The position numbers and the translations under genes are program-made. Positions 1-8,007 of a stretch of 64,000 nt of DNA are shown here, piece by piece (the stretch's first letter is position 1; each line of letters opens with the position of its first letter). The stretch comes from Larsenimonas rhizosphaerae (GTDB taxonomy: Bacteria > Pseudomonadota > Gammaproteobacteria > Pseudomonadales > Halomonadaceae), in NCBI RefSeq assembly GCF_023700005.1, contig NZ_JAMLJK010000001.1, forward strand, positions 1,843,096-1,907,095, written 5' to 3'. Below the pieces are notes generated by a model. That model made no database searches and had not been told where the DNA came from. It saw nothing but the letters and a program-made list of their open reading frames with translations.

Positions 1-36
1 CAGTGCCATGACCAGCACCACTCGCATCATATTCAT
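1..36 (-). CDS. 5' end of an unknown exported protein (truncated by window edge)
   Basis: Only the first 12 codons are visible. They read MNMMRVVLVMAL, which looks like the n-region and start of the hydrophobic core of a signal peptide. A strong ribosome binding site (GAGGGGA on the minus strand, positions 41-47) lies 4-5 bases before the ATG at 36. The gene runs out of the window to the left and is divergent from the GGDEF-EAL gene. Its function cannot be judged from 12 residues. Confidence 0.45.
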   Translation of the reverse strand, partial: MNMMRVVLVMAL

Positions 37-285
37 TGCTTCCCCTCGCGCCTGCCTGTCGGCAGGTTATTTATCTGGATCATTACCCTGCGCACGTAAC
101 GGATACGCCCACACCGGATTATCGGTCATTGTGCGCAGTAGTTGACACCGACATGGTGCATTAACGGAGGTGCCAACTACCTGCTGCATGAGTGAATAGC
201 GGCCGAACCATTAATTACCGCCCATGAATGACGATAATCAGGGACAGGCCGGCGCAGGTGCCGACCGTGATCAGGCTGATACGAC

Positions 286-2571
286 ATGAGCATCTCCAAA
301 AGCGCCGTACCTGCCAGGACGCCCCAGGCTACGCGGGTAATGGTAGAACACGCCAGGCTGGCCTATATCCGAGGCATCATTCCCTTTGCCGTTATATTTC
401 AATGCGCCTGTGCCCTGGTCATCCCCTTTTTCAGCATGCACATGCCTTCGATCGGGATGATGCTCTGGAGCGTGGCCATCATTGCCATTGCCATGGTGCA
501 TTTCGGCCTCTTCCACCGGTTTCCGACGCGTCAGTCGGAAAAGGCATTGAAGCGCATCAAGAAACGATTTCTGCAGTATACATTTGCCCTGGCGGGCATG
601 TGGGCCATCTTTCCGCTGCTCGCCCTGCCCGGCAGTGACCCGATACATCAGGCGGTTATAGGGCTGGTGCTGATGAGCGTTCTCGGCGCCGGCAGCTTTA
701 CCCGTGCCGCCAGCCTGACGGCCTCGCTCGGCTGGATTGCCATCATCAGCCTGGGGGCATTCATTTCCATATGGGCGTGCGCCTTTGATCGCCCGCTGTT
801 ACTTGTCACCTTCCTGACATTTTACAGCGGCGTCAGCGCGCTTCTGTCCTGGAAGATATCCTCGATCCTTTGTCACCGGTTTCAAAATGAAGCCGAGCTT
901 GTTCGGCGCAATGACTTTATTGAAGTCATGCTCAACGAATACGAGCACTCGGTCAGCGACTGGATATGGGAAACGAATGCCGGTCACTTCATCATTCATG
1001 CCTCACCTCGCCTATTGCGCGTTACCGGCATGTCAGAGAGAGCGCTTGGCCGTGCATCGGCGCTGCAGCATCTGGAAGGCGCTCAGGGTATTGAAGCAAT
1101 TGAAACCCTCGTTCAGGCACGCCGTCCCTTCAAGCGCCTGATCATCTGCATCGATGCTCATTCATCCCGACGCTGGTGGGAAATTTCAGGCAAACCCTAT
1201 TTTGACGACCGGGGTGAATTTCTTGGCTACCGTGGCGTCGGCAGTGATATCACTCAGCGCCAGCGGGCTCACCTTGGCATGACGTACCTTGCCGAGCACG
1301 ACAGCCTCACCAAGCTTCGCAACCGTGCCTGGTTTCAGCAGCATCTGCACGTCACCATTGAAAAGCCACGGACAAGTCAGGGTGTGCCGGTGCTGTTCAT
1401 GCTTGATATCGACAATTTCAAGCCACTCAACGATCAATGGGGTCACGCGTTCGGTGACAGTTTTCTGATCGCCTTCTCGGAACTGCTGAAGATACTGTGC
1501 ACACCTGAAAACATCTGTGCGTCTCGTCAGGGTGGAGATGAATTTGCCCTTCTCGGCATCTTCAAAAGCGAGGCCGCAGCGCTTGATTTCGCTGACCGTC
1601 TTTTGAAACGGTTCGATATCCCGCTAAACATTCAGCAGAAGGAAGTACAGGCACGCTTTTCGATCGGCCTGACCCTGCATGCCGGTGCGACAATTAATGT
1701 CCAGAAACTGATGCAGCAGGCAGACCTTGCGCTCTACGAAGCCAAGCGCCGAGGTGGACATTGTGCTGTACCCTATTACCACCAGCTGGATCTGGCAGCC
1801 CGGGAGCGCCGACAGCTGATTACCGATCTGCGTCAGGCCATAAATGACAAGGGAATGGAGCTTTACTTTCAGCCCATTGTCATGACCGGCAGCCATCAGC
1901 CGACCCACTTCGAGGCGCTGCTTCGATGGAATAACCCGACGCGAGGATTTATCGGCCCCGATGTCTTCATTCCCCTGGCCGAGGAAACCGGGCTGATACA
2001 TGCGCTGGGCAACTGGGTCATCGACCAGGCATGCGCCGTACTGTCCAGATTGCCGGCCGAGTACGGCGTTGCGGTCAATCTCTCCCCGCATCAACTCAAG
2101 ACCGATGACGTGCTGCATACCGTCGAAACAGCGCTGGCCACCCATGGCCTGGCCCCCTCTCGGCTGACACTGGAAGTCACGGAAAGTGCCCTCATGCATA
2201 ATGCAGACAAGGCCACACGTCTGCTGGGCCACTTTCACCAGCGTGGCATACGGTTGGCCATGGATGACTTCGGCACCGGCTATTCATCACTGGCCTACCT
2301 TGATCAGTTTCCCTTCGACATCCTGAAAGTGGACCGCTCATTCATCAAGCGGCTGGGGGGCGGTGATAACGTCAAGGACAGCACTCCGATCGTAGAAACC
2401 ATCATGGTGCTCGCCAGGCAGCTCGGGCTTGATGTAATAGCCGAAGGCGTCGAAACCCATCAGCAGGCAGAAACGCTGCATGCCATGGGCTGCACGTTCC
2501 TGCAGGGATATTACCTCGGCCGCCCCACGCCGCTGTCGACGCTGATGGAAAACTGCGCCAGAGTCACCTGA
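286..2571 (+). CDS. membrane-anchored diguanylate cyclase/phosphodiesterase (PAS-GGDEF-EAL)
   Basis: This 761-residue protein should turn over the second messenger cyclic di-GMP at the inner membrane. Residues about 30-190 hold several hydrophobic segments, a membrane sensor domain. Residues about 205-325 look like a PAS fold ending in the usual GVGSDIT linker. The GGDEF half has an intact GGDEF at residues 416-420. The EAL half has EALLRW at 543-548 plus the conserved metal and catalytic pieces (NLSPHQL, LEVTES, DDFGTGYSSL, KVDRSF, AEGVET), so phosphodiesterase activity is likely. The inhibitory RxxD site normally just before GGDEF is not evident. The ATG at 286 has a weak ribosome binding site; a later Met at residue 19 is an alternative start. 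Net direction of activity cannot be told from sequence. Confidence 0.9.
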   Translation: MSISKSAVPARTPQATRVMVEHARLAYIRGIIPFAVIFQCACALVIPFFSMHMPSIGMMLWSVAIIAIAMVHFGLFHRFPTRQSEKALKRIKKRFLQYTFALAGMWAIFPLLALPGSDPIHQAVIGLVLMSVLGAGSFTRAASLTASLGWIAIISLGAFISIWACAFDRPLLLVTFLTFYSGVSALLSWKISSILCHRFQNEAELVRRNDFIEVMLNEYEHSVSDWIWETNAGHFIIHASPRLLRVTGMSERALGRASALQHLEGAQGIEAIETLVQARRPFKRLIICIDAHSSRRWWEISGKPYFDDRGEFLGYRGVGSDITQRQRAHLGMTYLAEHDSLTKLRNRAWFQQHLHVTIEKPRTSQGVPVLFMLDIDNFKPLNDQWGHAFGDSFLIAFSELLKILCTPENICASRQGGDEFALLGIFKSEAAALDFADRLLKRFDIPLNIQQKEVQARFSIGLTLHAGATINVQKLMQQADLALYEAKRRGGHCAVPYYHQLDLAARERRQLITDLRQAINDKGMELYFQPIVMTGSHQPTHFEALLRWNNPTRGFIGPDVFIPLAEETGLIHALGNWVIDQACAVLSRLPAEYGVAVNLSPHQLKTDDVLHTVETALATHGLAPSRLTLEVTESALMHNADKATRLLGHFHQRGIRLAMDDFGTGYSSLAYLDQFPFDILKVDRSFIKRLGGGDNVKDSTPIVETIMVLARQLGLDVIAEGVETHQQAETLHAMGCTFLQGYYLGRPTPLSTLMENCARVT

Positions 2572-2629
2572 TTGATTTCCAGGATTTCGCAGGATATGCT
2601 CATCCGACGCTTATTTTGGTGTAGGCGTA

Positions 2630-2787
2630 TTATTCTCAGGGCGGGGTGCAAGTCCCCACCGGCGGTATCTTTCATGCTGGCAGGATAATGTCAGTCGCTG
2701 AAAGGAGCCCGCGAGCGCCTGCCATGGCAGGGTCAGCAGATCCGGTGTGATGCCGGAGCCGACGGTGATAGTCCGGATGAAAGAGAA
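2630..2787 (+). ncRNA. FMN riboswitch (RFN element)
   Basis: The stretch carries the hallmark conserved blocks of the RFN element in order: AGGGCGGGGTGCAAGTCC with CACCGGCGGTAT, then AGCCCGCGAGCGC, then GGGTCAGCAGATCCGGTG, GCCGGAGCCGACGGT, and GTCCGGATGAAAGAGA. It is about 158 bases long and lies 100 bases upstream of ribH. A GC-rich imperfect hairpin (about 2803-2829, GCCCGGG pairing with CCCGAGC) follows without a T-run, so control could act by termination or by masking translation. FMN binding is expected to turn down the lumazine synthase gene. Confidence 0.95.
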
Positions 2788-2888
2788 TACAACGCTACCG
2801 ATGAGCCCGGGACATCCCATGCCCGAGCCTCCCCGTATGCCTTGTTAAAGCCCTGATTCTGGTGCTATTTTTTACCTTGAGGCAAACC

Positions 2889-3371
2889 ATGAATCAGTCA
2901 AGCACGTCCCCCTCCTCACATGCCCGTCAGGCACGTATCGGTTTTATCCAGGCCGGCTGGCATGGAGATATTGTTTCCCGCGCCCGCGAAGGATTCGAGC
3001 AAAGGCTTGTGGCATTGGGCCTGCAGGCTGATCAGATCGAAGATGTCACTGTGCCTGGCGTTCTGGAAATTCCGCTGCAGGCGCGACTCATGGCTGATAC
3101 AGGCCGCTATGATCTGCTGGTAGCCGCGGGGTTTATTGTCGATGGCGGTATCTATCGCCATGACTTTGTATCCTCGACCGTCATTGATGCACTGATGCGC
3201 GTGCAGCTTGATACTCACTGCCCGATTCTGTCAGTGGTATTGACCCCACACCATTTTCAGGAGAGCAGCGCTCATCTGGCCTTTTTCAAGGAGCACTTCA
3301 TTGAAAAGGGAGCAGAAGCCGCCGGTGCCTGCATCATGACACTGAATAATCAGACAGCGCTGACACGCTGA
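2889..3371 (+). CDS. ribH2: 6,7-dimethyl-8-ribityllumazine synthase, type II (RibH2)
   Basis: The enzyme condenses 5-amino-6-ribitylaminouracil with 3,4-dihydroxy-2-butanone 4-phosphate to give the direct precursor of riboflavin. The 160-residue sequence follows the Brucella-type RibH2 pattern closely: FIQAGWHGDIV near the N-terminus, VPGVLEIPL, then VDGGIYRHDFVSSTVI and SVVLTPHHFQES. RibH2 proteins form decamers, unlike the icosahedral type I enzymes. The ATG at 2889 is chosen because GAGG lies 6 bases upstream and because the resulting MNQS start resembles family members; an in-frame ATG at 2862 is less likely. It sits alone behind the FMN riboswitch, so it is probably a flavin-repressed single-gene unit. 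Confidence 0.92.
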   Translation: MNQSSTSPSSHARQARIGFIQAGWHGDIVSRAREGFEQRLVALGLQADQIEDVTVPGVLEIPLQARLMADTGRYDLLVAAGFIVDGGIYRHDFVSSTVIDALMRVQLDTHCPILSVVLTPHHFQESSAHLAFFKEHFIEKGAEAAGACIMTLNNQTALTR

Positions 3372-3614
3372 GCCCGAGACTCACGTCATCATATTCCTTA
3401 CCTTGTGCGCCCTGTACGGCTTCACCGGCCGGGGCGTCAATAATCTGTCTTCATGTCTCGGCGCAATTGACACACCCGCCTTCTGACTGAACCATTTGTC
3501 TTCTGCCGCAGACTGACTGGTACAACGGCGCAGTTACCGCTTATTCTTTCAAGAAGACGCATCATGTCAGGGGCATTTCTCCCTGCCCCTGCGAACTGCT
3601 GCCGGAGTCACATC

Positions 3615-4958
3615 ATGAGTACGGAAGTCAATTTCGACGGTCTGGTCGGGCCAACCCACCACTACGGCGCACTGGCCGAAGGCAATATTGCCAGCCAGAG
3701 CCATGGCCTTACGGCCTCCAACCCCAGGGAAGCTGCACTGCAGGGGCTGGCCAAAATGCGCGCATTGGTGGATATGGGGTATCACCAGGGCATCATCGCC
3801 CCCCAGGAACGCCCGCATGTCGCCACGCTTCGCCGATTGGGGTTTACCGGCACCGACGCACGTGTGCTTGAGACTGCCGCGCAAACCGCGCCCGCACTGC
3901 TGAGTCAGGTCAGCTCGTCTGCCAGCATGTGGGTAGCCAATGCCGCAACGGTTACTCCCGGTGCCGACACCCTGGATGGCCGGGTTCACTTCACACCGGC
4001 CAACATGGCGACCAGCTTTCATCGCAGCATCGAACATCCAGCGACGGAACGTCTGCTGAAAGCCATGTTCGCCGATGAGGATTATTTTGCCCATCACCCG
4101 GCCCTGCCTGCTGTCGCAGCCCTGGGTGATGAGGGAGCAGCCAACCATACCCGGCTATGCCACACCCATGGTGAACCTGGCATCGGTTTTTTCGTGTATG
4201 GCCAGTACGGTCTGGATCGAACAAGGCCGGCACCACGTCGCTATCCGGCGCGCCAGACCCGTGAGGCCAGCCAGGCCATAGCCCGACAGCATGGCATCAA
4301 GGAAGAGCGTACGGTATTTGCCCAGCAGCACCCCGATGCCATCGATGCCGGCGTCTTTCATAACGATGTGATTGCCGTGGGTAGCCGACGAACCCTTTTC
4401 TACCATCAGCAGGCCTTTATCGACACAGATCGTGTGATCGATGACCTGAACCGGGCCATGGCGCAGGTTGGCACCTCACTGGTGCCCATCGAAGTTCCCA
4501 CGAGTGAAGTCAGCCTCGAAGATGCTGTCGCGACCTATCTGTTCAACAGCCAGCTACTGGATATTCCAGAGGGTGGGCAGCGATTGGTAGTGCCAAGCGA
4601 ATGCATGGAAGTGCCTTCCGTCAGGACCTGGCTCGATAATCTTGTTGCATCCGACGGCCCCATCAATGACGTTCGGGTCTTCAACCTCGGCCAGAGTATG
4701 CAAAATGGCGGTGGGCCGGCCTGTCTGCGCCTCAGAGTAGTCTTGAACAACCTTCAGCGTCAGGCCGTGACGCCCGGGGTCATGATGACGCCCGACCGTC
4801 TGGACCAGCTCGAGGACTGGGTTCGTCGTCACTATCGCGACCATCTGGTCGCCGCAGATCTGGCCGACCCGGCCCTGCTGTCCGAAAGCCGATATGCCCT
4901 TGATGAACTGACCGGCCTGTTGCAGCTGGGCAATGTCTATGGATTTCAGCGCGGATAA
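3615..4958 (+). CDS. astB: N-succinylarginine dihydrolase
   Basis: AstB removes two ammonia and CO2 from N2-succinylarginine to give N2-succinylornithine, the second step of the arginine succinyltransferase (AST) catabolic pathway. The start [20 protein letters not shown] and the long conserved body ([19 protein letters not shown] near the end) are diagnostic. The length of 447 residues equals that of the E. coli enzyme when the ATG at 3615 is used; GGAG lies about 8 bases before it. An upstream in-frame ATG at 3564 would add a non-conserved 17 residues. astE follows after 62 bases. astC, astA and astD are not in the window, so this pair is split from the rest of the pathway. Confidence 0.96.
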   Translation: MSTEVNFDGLVGPTHHYGALAEGNIASQSHGLTASNPREAALQGLAKMRALVDMGYHQGIIAPQERPHVATLRRLGFTGTDARVLETAAQTAPALLSQVSSSASMWVANAATVTPGADTLDGRVHFTPANMATSFHRSIEHPATERLLKAMFADEDYFAHHPALPAVAALGDEGAANHTRLCHTHGEPGIGFFVYGQYGLDRTRPAPRRYPARQTREASQAIARQHGIKEERTVFAQQHPDAIDAGVFHNDVIAVGSRRTLFYHQQAFIDTDRVIDDLNRAMAQVGTSLVPIEVPTSEVSLEDAVATYLFNSQLLDIPEGGQRLVVPSECMEVPSVRTWLDNLVASDGPINDVRVFNLGQSMQNGGGPACLRLRVVLNNLQRQAVTPGVMMTPDRLDQLEDWVRRHYRDHLVAADLADPALLSESRYALDELTGLLQLGNVYGFQRG

Positions 4959-5020
4959 TACCGCCCGGTGCGCTACGATGCCGTACGCAAGAAACACGTC
5001 ATACAGGAAAGGATGCAAGC

Positions 5021-6019
5021 ATGCTGGAACAGTTACTGGACCTGGTGCGCCGCGAGGAAACACCTGAGATACAACAGGAAATCACTCCTGCTGGCACCCG
5101 GTTTGACTACCTGGAAGAAGGGATACTGCGCATCACACCGGCAGCTGACGTGCCAGGGGCACGTCGATTGATGCTCTCGGCAGGCATTCATGGCAACGAA
5201 ACCGCGCCCATGGAGCTGCTGGATCGCTTGACGCGCGCCATTGCCAGAGACACGATTCGTCCTGCCGGGCCGATCCTGATCGTCTACGGCAATCCACCCG
5301 CCATTCGCGCCCAGCGCCGCTATATCATCAGAGATATCAACCGGCTATTCAATCAACCCGATGCCCCTGCCGGTGATACCGAAGAACATCGGCGGGCACG
5401 CATCATCGAGACAAGAACGGCCGAGTTTTTCGAGCAGACGCCATCGGCTCTTCATATCGATATGCACACGGCCATTCGGGAATCACGCATCCCCACCTTT
5501 GCCCTGCTGCCGGGCGATGAAGAAACTACCCCGGACCCTCAGCTACTGGCGATGCTGTCACACACAGAAATCGAAGCGGTTATTCAACAGCACACCCCGG
5601 GTGTCACATTCAGTAGCCTGAGCCATTTTCGTCATGGTGCTCGTGCGGTCACCCTGGAACTGGGAAAGGCACGGCCCTTTGGCCAGAATCAGGGCGTCAG
5701 GGTCGAGGCGCTGGAATCACTGCTGACCGCGCTGATCGAACACCGGCAGCACGCTGAAAAGTCACCTCATGCACTACGGCTGTTTGACGTAACCTTCGAG
5801 ATCATTCGCACCAGCGATCAGTTCGTGCTGCACGTACCGAATGATCAGGCCAACTTTGTAGCCTATCCGCCAAACAGCTGCCTGGCCGAAGATGGTGCGC
5901 ACCGCTGGATGACCGATGAGCACAGCCGTTTTTTGATCTTTCCCAATCCTGGCGTCGATATTGGCCTGCGTGCCGGCCTTGTTCTGCGTGAAACCCAGGA
6001 ATATAGGCCCGCCGTATAA
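5021..6019 (+). CDS. astE: succinylglutamate desuccinylase
   Basis: AstE hydrolyses N-succinylglutamate to succinate and glutamate, the last AST step. It is a zinc carboxypeptidase-like protein of 332 residues. Zinc ligands are visible as H57 and E60 in SAGIHGNETAPMEL, and the His of LHIDMHTAIR near residue 150. A strong ribosome binding site (AGGAAAGGA) precedes the ATG. It is cotranscribed with astB and ends at a bidirectional terminator shared with grxD. Confidence 0.95.
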   Translation: MLEQLLDLVRREETPEIQQEITPAGTRFDYLEEGILRITPAADVPGARRLMLSAGIHGNETAPMELLDRLTRAIARDTIRPAGPILIVYGNPPAIRAQRRYIIRDINRLFNQPDAPAGDTEEHRRARIIETRTAEFFEQTPSALHIDMHTAIRESRIPTFALLPGDEETTPDPQLLAMLSHTEIEAVIQQHTPGVTFSSLSHFRHGARAVTLELGKARPFGQNQGVRVEALESLLTALIEHRQHAEKSPHALRLFDVTFEIIRTSDQFVLHVPNDQANFVAYPPNSCLAEDGAHRWMTDEHSRFLIFPNPGVDIGLRAGLVLRETQEYRPAV

Positions 6020-6050
6020 GCGCCAACCTTTCTTTTATCCCTGGACATGA

Positions 6051-6078
6051 AAAAGCCCGCCATTCGGCGGGCTTTTCT
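6051..6078. terminator. bidirectional rho-independent terminator between astE and grxD
   Basis: AAAAGCCCGCC, a short loop, and GGCGGGCTTTTC form a stem flanked by A- and T-runs, so it can stop both the astBE and grxD transcripts that converge here. Confidence 0.85.
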
Positions 6079-6094
6079 TTACTCGGAAGGCAGC

Positions 6095-6433
6095 TTATTC
6101 GGCTGACTCGGCGCGGTTTTGGCCGGCCTCCTTGATCAGGGTCTGCAACTCACCGTTTTGATACATTTCAACGATGATATCGCAGCCACCTACCAGCTCC
6201 CCTTTCACCCATAGCTGCGGGAAGGTCGGCCAGTTGGCGTATTTCGGCAACTCGGCACGAATGTCCGGGTTATCCAGAATATTAACGAAGGCAAACTGCT
6301 CGCCACACCCCATCATGGCCTGAACTACCTGTGCAGAAAATCCGCACTGCGGCAGCTGGGGAGTCCCCTTCATGTAAAGCAGAATGTCGTTTTCGGAAAT
6401 CTGCTGCTTGATCGTGTCTACAGTAGCGCTCAT
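6095..6433 (-). CDS. grxD: monothiol glutaredoxin, Grx4 type
   Basis: Grx4 proteins carry glutathione-coordinated [2Fe-2S] clusters and act in iron-sulfur cluster delivery. The 112-residue protein has the signature active site CGFS in PQLPQCGFSAQVVQ, the glutathione-binding WPTFPQLWVKGELVGGCDI segment, and the family's usual length (E. coli 115). The ATG at 6433 is preferred because GAGGATGG sits 4-5 bases upstream; an ATG two codons earlier would overlap that site. It stands alone, convergent with astE. Confidence 0.95.
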   Translation of the reverse strand: MSATVDTIKQQISENDILLYMKGTPQLPQCGFSAQVVQAMMGCGEQFAFVNILDNPDIRAELPKYANWPTFPQLWVKGELVGGCDIIVEMYQNGELQTLIKEAGQNRAESAE

Positions 6434-6744
6434 GACCATCCTCGATAATATGTCTGCCCCCTGTGATCAGGGGCAAGGTGTGTATTTTTCCATTCTACCT
6501 GTCTGATCAGTGAAAATCAGCGGGTGCCAGCGTACTGCCCTGAAAGATGGGGGCACAATTGCGTCAGTCAATGACTATGGCTAGGATAGGATGTTTTCCA
6601 ACAACGTGTCTGGCGCACTTACCCACCCTTGCGCCATGACCACCGGGCGCTGTCATGGGCTTCAAGGCCGATGCGGCGCTTTTTTCATTCGTGGCCCCTT
6701 TCAAGACGCTACGGTGACACAACAAGGGAAACAGGAGCGACATC
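6434..6744. other. intergenic region between grxD and argF
   Basis: About 310 bases separate these divergent genes and must hold both promoters. AT-richer sequence lies near 6480-6515. A short GCCG/CGGC hairpin followed by six T lies near 6668-6684 on the argF side, too weak to call a terminator or attenuator. I could not find a convincing ArgR box or a supported small gene. Confidence 0.5.
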
Positions 6745-7665
6745 ATGGCCGTCAGGCACTTTCTTACCTTGCTGGACCTATCTCCTCAGGAGCTGGGACA
6801 TGTTATACAACGCGCCATTACGCTCAAGACGCGCCTGAAGGAGAAAGGCCCGGTTTACACCCCGTTTGCCAACCGTACGCTGGCAATGATCTTCGAGAAA
6901 TCCTCGACGCGAACAAGGGTCTCGTTCGAAACAGGCATGGCGCACTTCGGCGGACACGCCCTGTTCCTGTCCAACCGTGACACCCAGCTTGGCCGTGGTG
7001 AACCCGTTGCGGACACTGCACGTGTACTGTCTGAAATGGTCGATATCGTCATGATTCGCACCTTCGAGCACACCAAACTGACCGACTTTGCAGCGCACAG
7101 CCAAGTGCCGCTTATCAATGCGCTGTCAGATGATTATCATCCCTGCCAACTACTGGCCGACATGCAGACCTGGCAGGAATGCCGTGGCCCAATGGCCGGA
7201 AAGACGGCTGTCTGGGTGGGTGACGGCAACAACATGTGCCACTCCTGGATCAATGCTGCACGGCAATTCGATTTCAACCTGGTTATTGCCTGCCCGGAGG
7301 GCTACGAGCCCGATGCCGATATCATGCAGGCCGCAGGAGATCGGGTTCGCATCGAGCGTGATCCCATGAAGGCAGCAGAAGGGGCGCACCTGATTACCAC
7401 CGACGTGTGGGCTTCCATGGGTCAGGAGGAGGAACAGGCCATCAGGGAGGCCGCCTTCAAGGACTTTCAGGTGACGGAAGCGATGCTGGACAGTGCCGAT
7501 GATGAGGTCATTTTCCTGCACTGCCTGCCGGCTCACCGGGGCGAGGAAATCAGCGACACGCTGCTTGAAGATGATCGTGCCGTGGTATGGCAGGAGGCAG
7601 GCAATCGCCTGCACGCCCAGAAGGCCATGATTGAATTTTTACTGCTGGGTGAAGTGAACGACTGA
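6745..7665 (+). CDS. argF: ornithine carbamoyltransferase (anabolic)
   Basis: The enzyme makes citrulline from ornithine and carbamoyl phosphate in arginine biosynthesis. The carbamoyl-phosphate motif STRTR is at residues 54-58 and the ornithine-site HCLPAHRG begins at residue 259. At 306 residues it matches the short anabolic ArgF/OTC forms. The ATG is preceded by a good ribosome binding site (ACAGGAG). Catabolic enzymes of the arginine deiminase pathway are not nearby. The neighbouring ast genes act in the opposite direction on arginine, but the two units are divergent and separately controlled. Confidence 0.96.
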   Translation: MAVRHFLTLLDLSPQELGHVIQRAITLKTRLKEKGPVYTPFANRTLAMIFEKSSTRTRVSFETGMAHFGGHALFLSNRDTQLGRGEPVADTARVLSEMVDIVMIRTFEHTKLTDFAAHSQVPLINALSDDYHPCQLLADMQTWQECRGPMAGKTAVWVGDGNNMCHSWINAARQFDFNLVIACPEGYEPDADIMQAAGDRVRIERDPMKAAEGAHLITTDVWASMGQEEEQAIREAAFKDFQVTEAMLDSADDEVIFLHCLPAHRGEEISDTLLEDDRAVVWQEAGNRLHAQKAMIEFLLLGEVND

Positions 7666-7671
7666 CATACG

Positions 7672-7698
7672 AGGGGCCGCAACGATATTGCGGCCCCT
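7672..7698 (+). terminator. GC-rich hairpin after argF
   Basis: AGGGGCCGCAA pairs perfectly with TTGCGGCCCCT around a 5-base loop, just after the argF stop. There is no T-run, so it may be a transcript-stabilising hairpin rather than a true rho-independent terminator. Confidence 0.55.
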
Positions 7699-7741
7699 GC
7701 TACCAATGAGGCGCACTGCTCATGGGCAATAAAATCGCGCA

Positions 7742-7776
7742 CTAAAAAGGCCGCCGGAATTTATTCCGGCGGCCTT
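7742..7776 (-). terminator. rho-independent terminator of tRNA-Ala
   Basis: On the minus strand an 11-12 bp stem (AAGGCCGCCGGA with its complement) ends in TTTTT a few bases after the tRNA-Ala 3' end. Confidence 0.85.
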
Positions 7777-7782
7777 GAAATC

Positions 7783-7858
7783 TGGTGGAGCCTATCGGGA
7801 TCGAACCGATGACCTCAACGCTGCCAGCGTTGCGCTCTCCCAGCTGAGCTAAGGCCCC
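7783..7858 (-). tRNA. tRNA-Ala (anticodon GGC)
   Basis: The minus strand reads GGGGCCUUAGCUCAGCUGGG... with anticodon stem CAACG/CGUUG around loop CUGGCAG, a GGUUCGAUCCC T-arm and an encoded CCA. The length is 76 bases. It decodes GCC/GCU alanine codons. Confidence 0.97.
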
Positions 7859-7872
7859 TAAAGACAGGGCGT

Positions 7873-7901
7873 ACTTTACGGATTTTTCTCTTTAAGGTCA
7901 A
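7873..7901 (-). promoter_or_regulatory. sigma-70 promoter of tRNA-Ala with GC-rich discriminator
   Basis: On the minus strand TTGACC (7901-7896), a 17-base spacer and TAAAGT (7878-7873) are followed by ACGCCC before the tRNA. The C-rich discriminator is typical of stable-RNA promoters under stringent (ppGpp) control. Confidence 0.75.
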
Positions 7902-8007
7902 GGGGTCAGGTTTCTTTTTTGCATGAGCTCGCCTTGAGTTTTATCCCCGACGACGCCATAACCCACCTACAGTGATAACTACCCACAACAAGCCCAGGAC
8001 ATTATTC

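Noticed and set aside
6434-6744. Possible ArgR box upstream of argF
   Set aside because: A TGTATTTTTCCATT-like stretch near 6480 matches the ARG box consensus only weakly.
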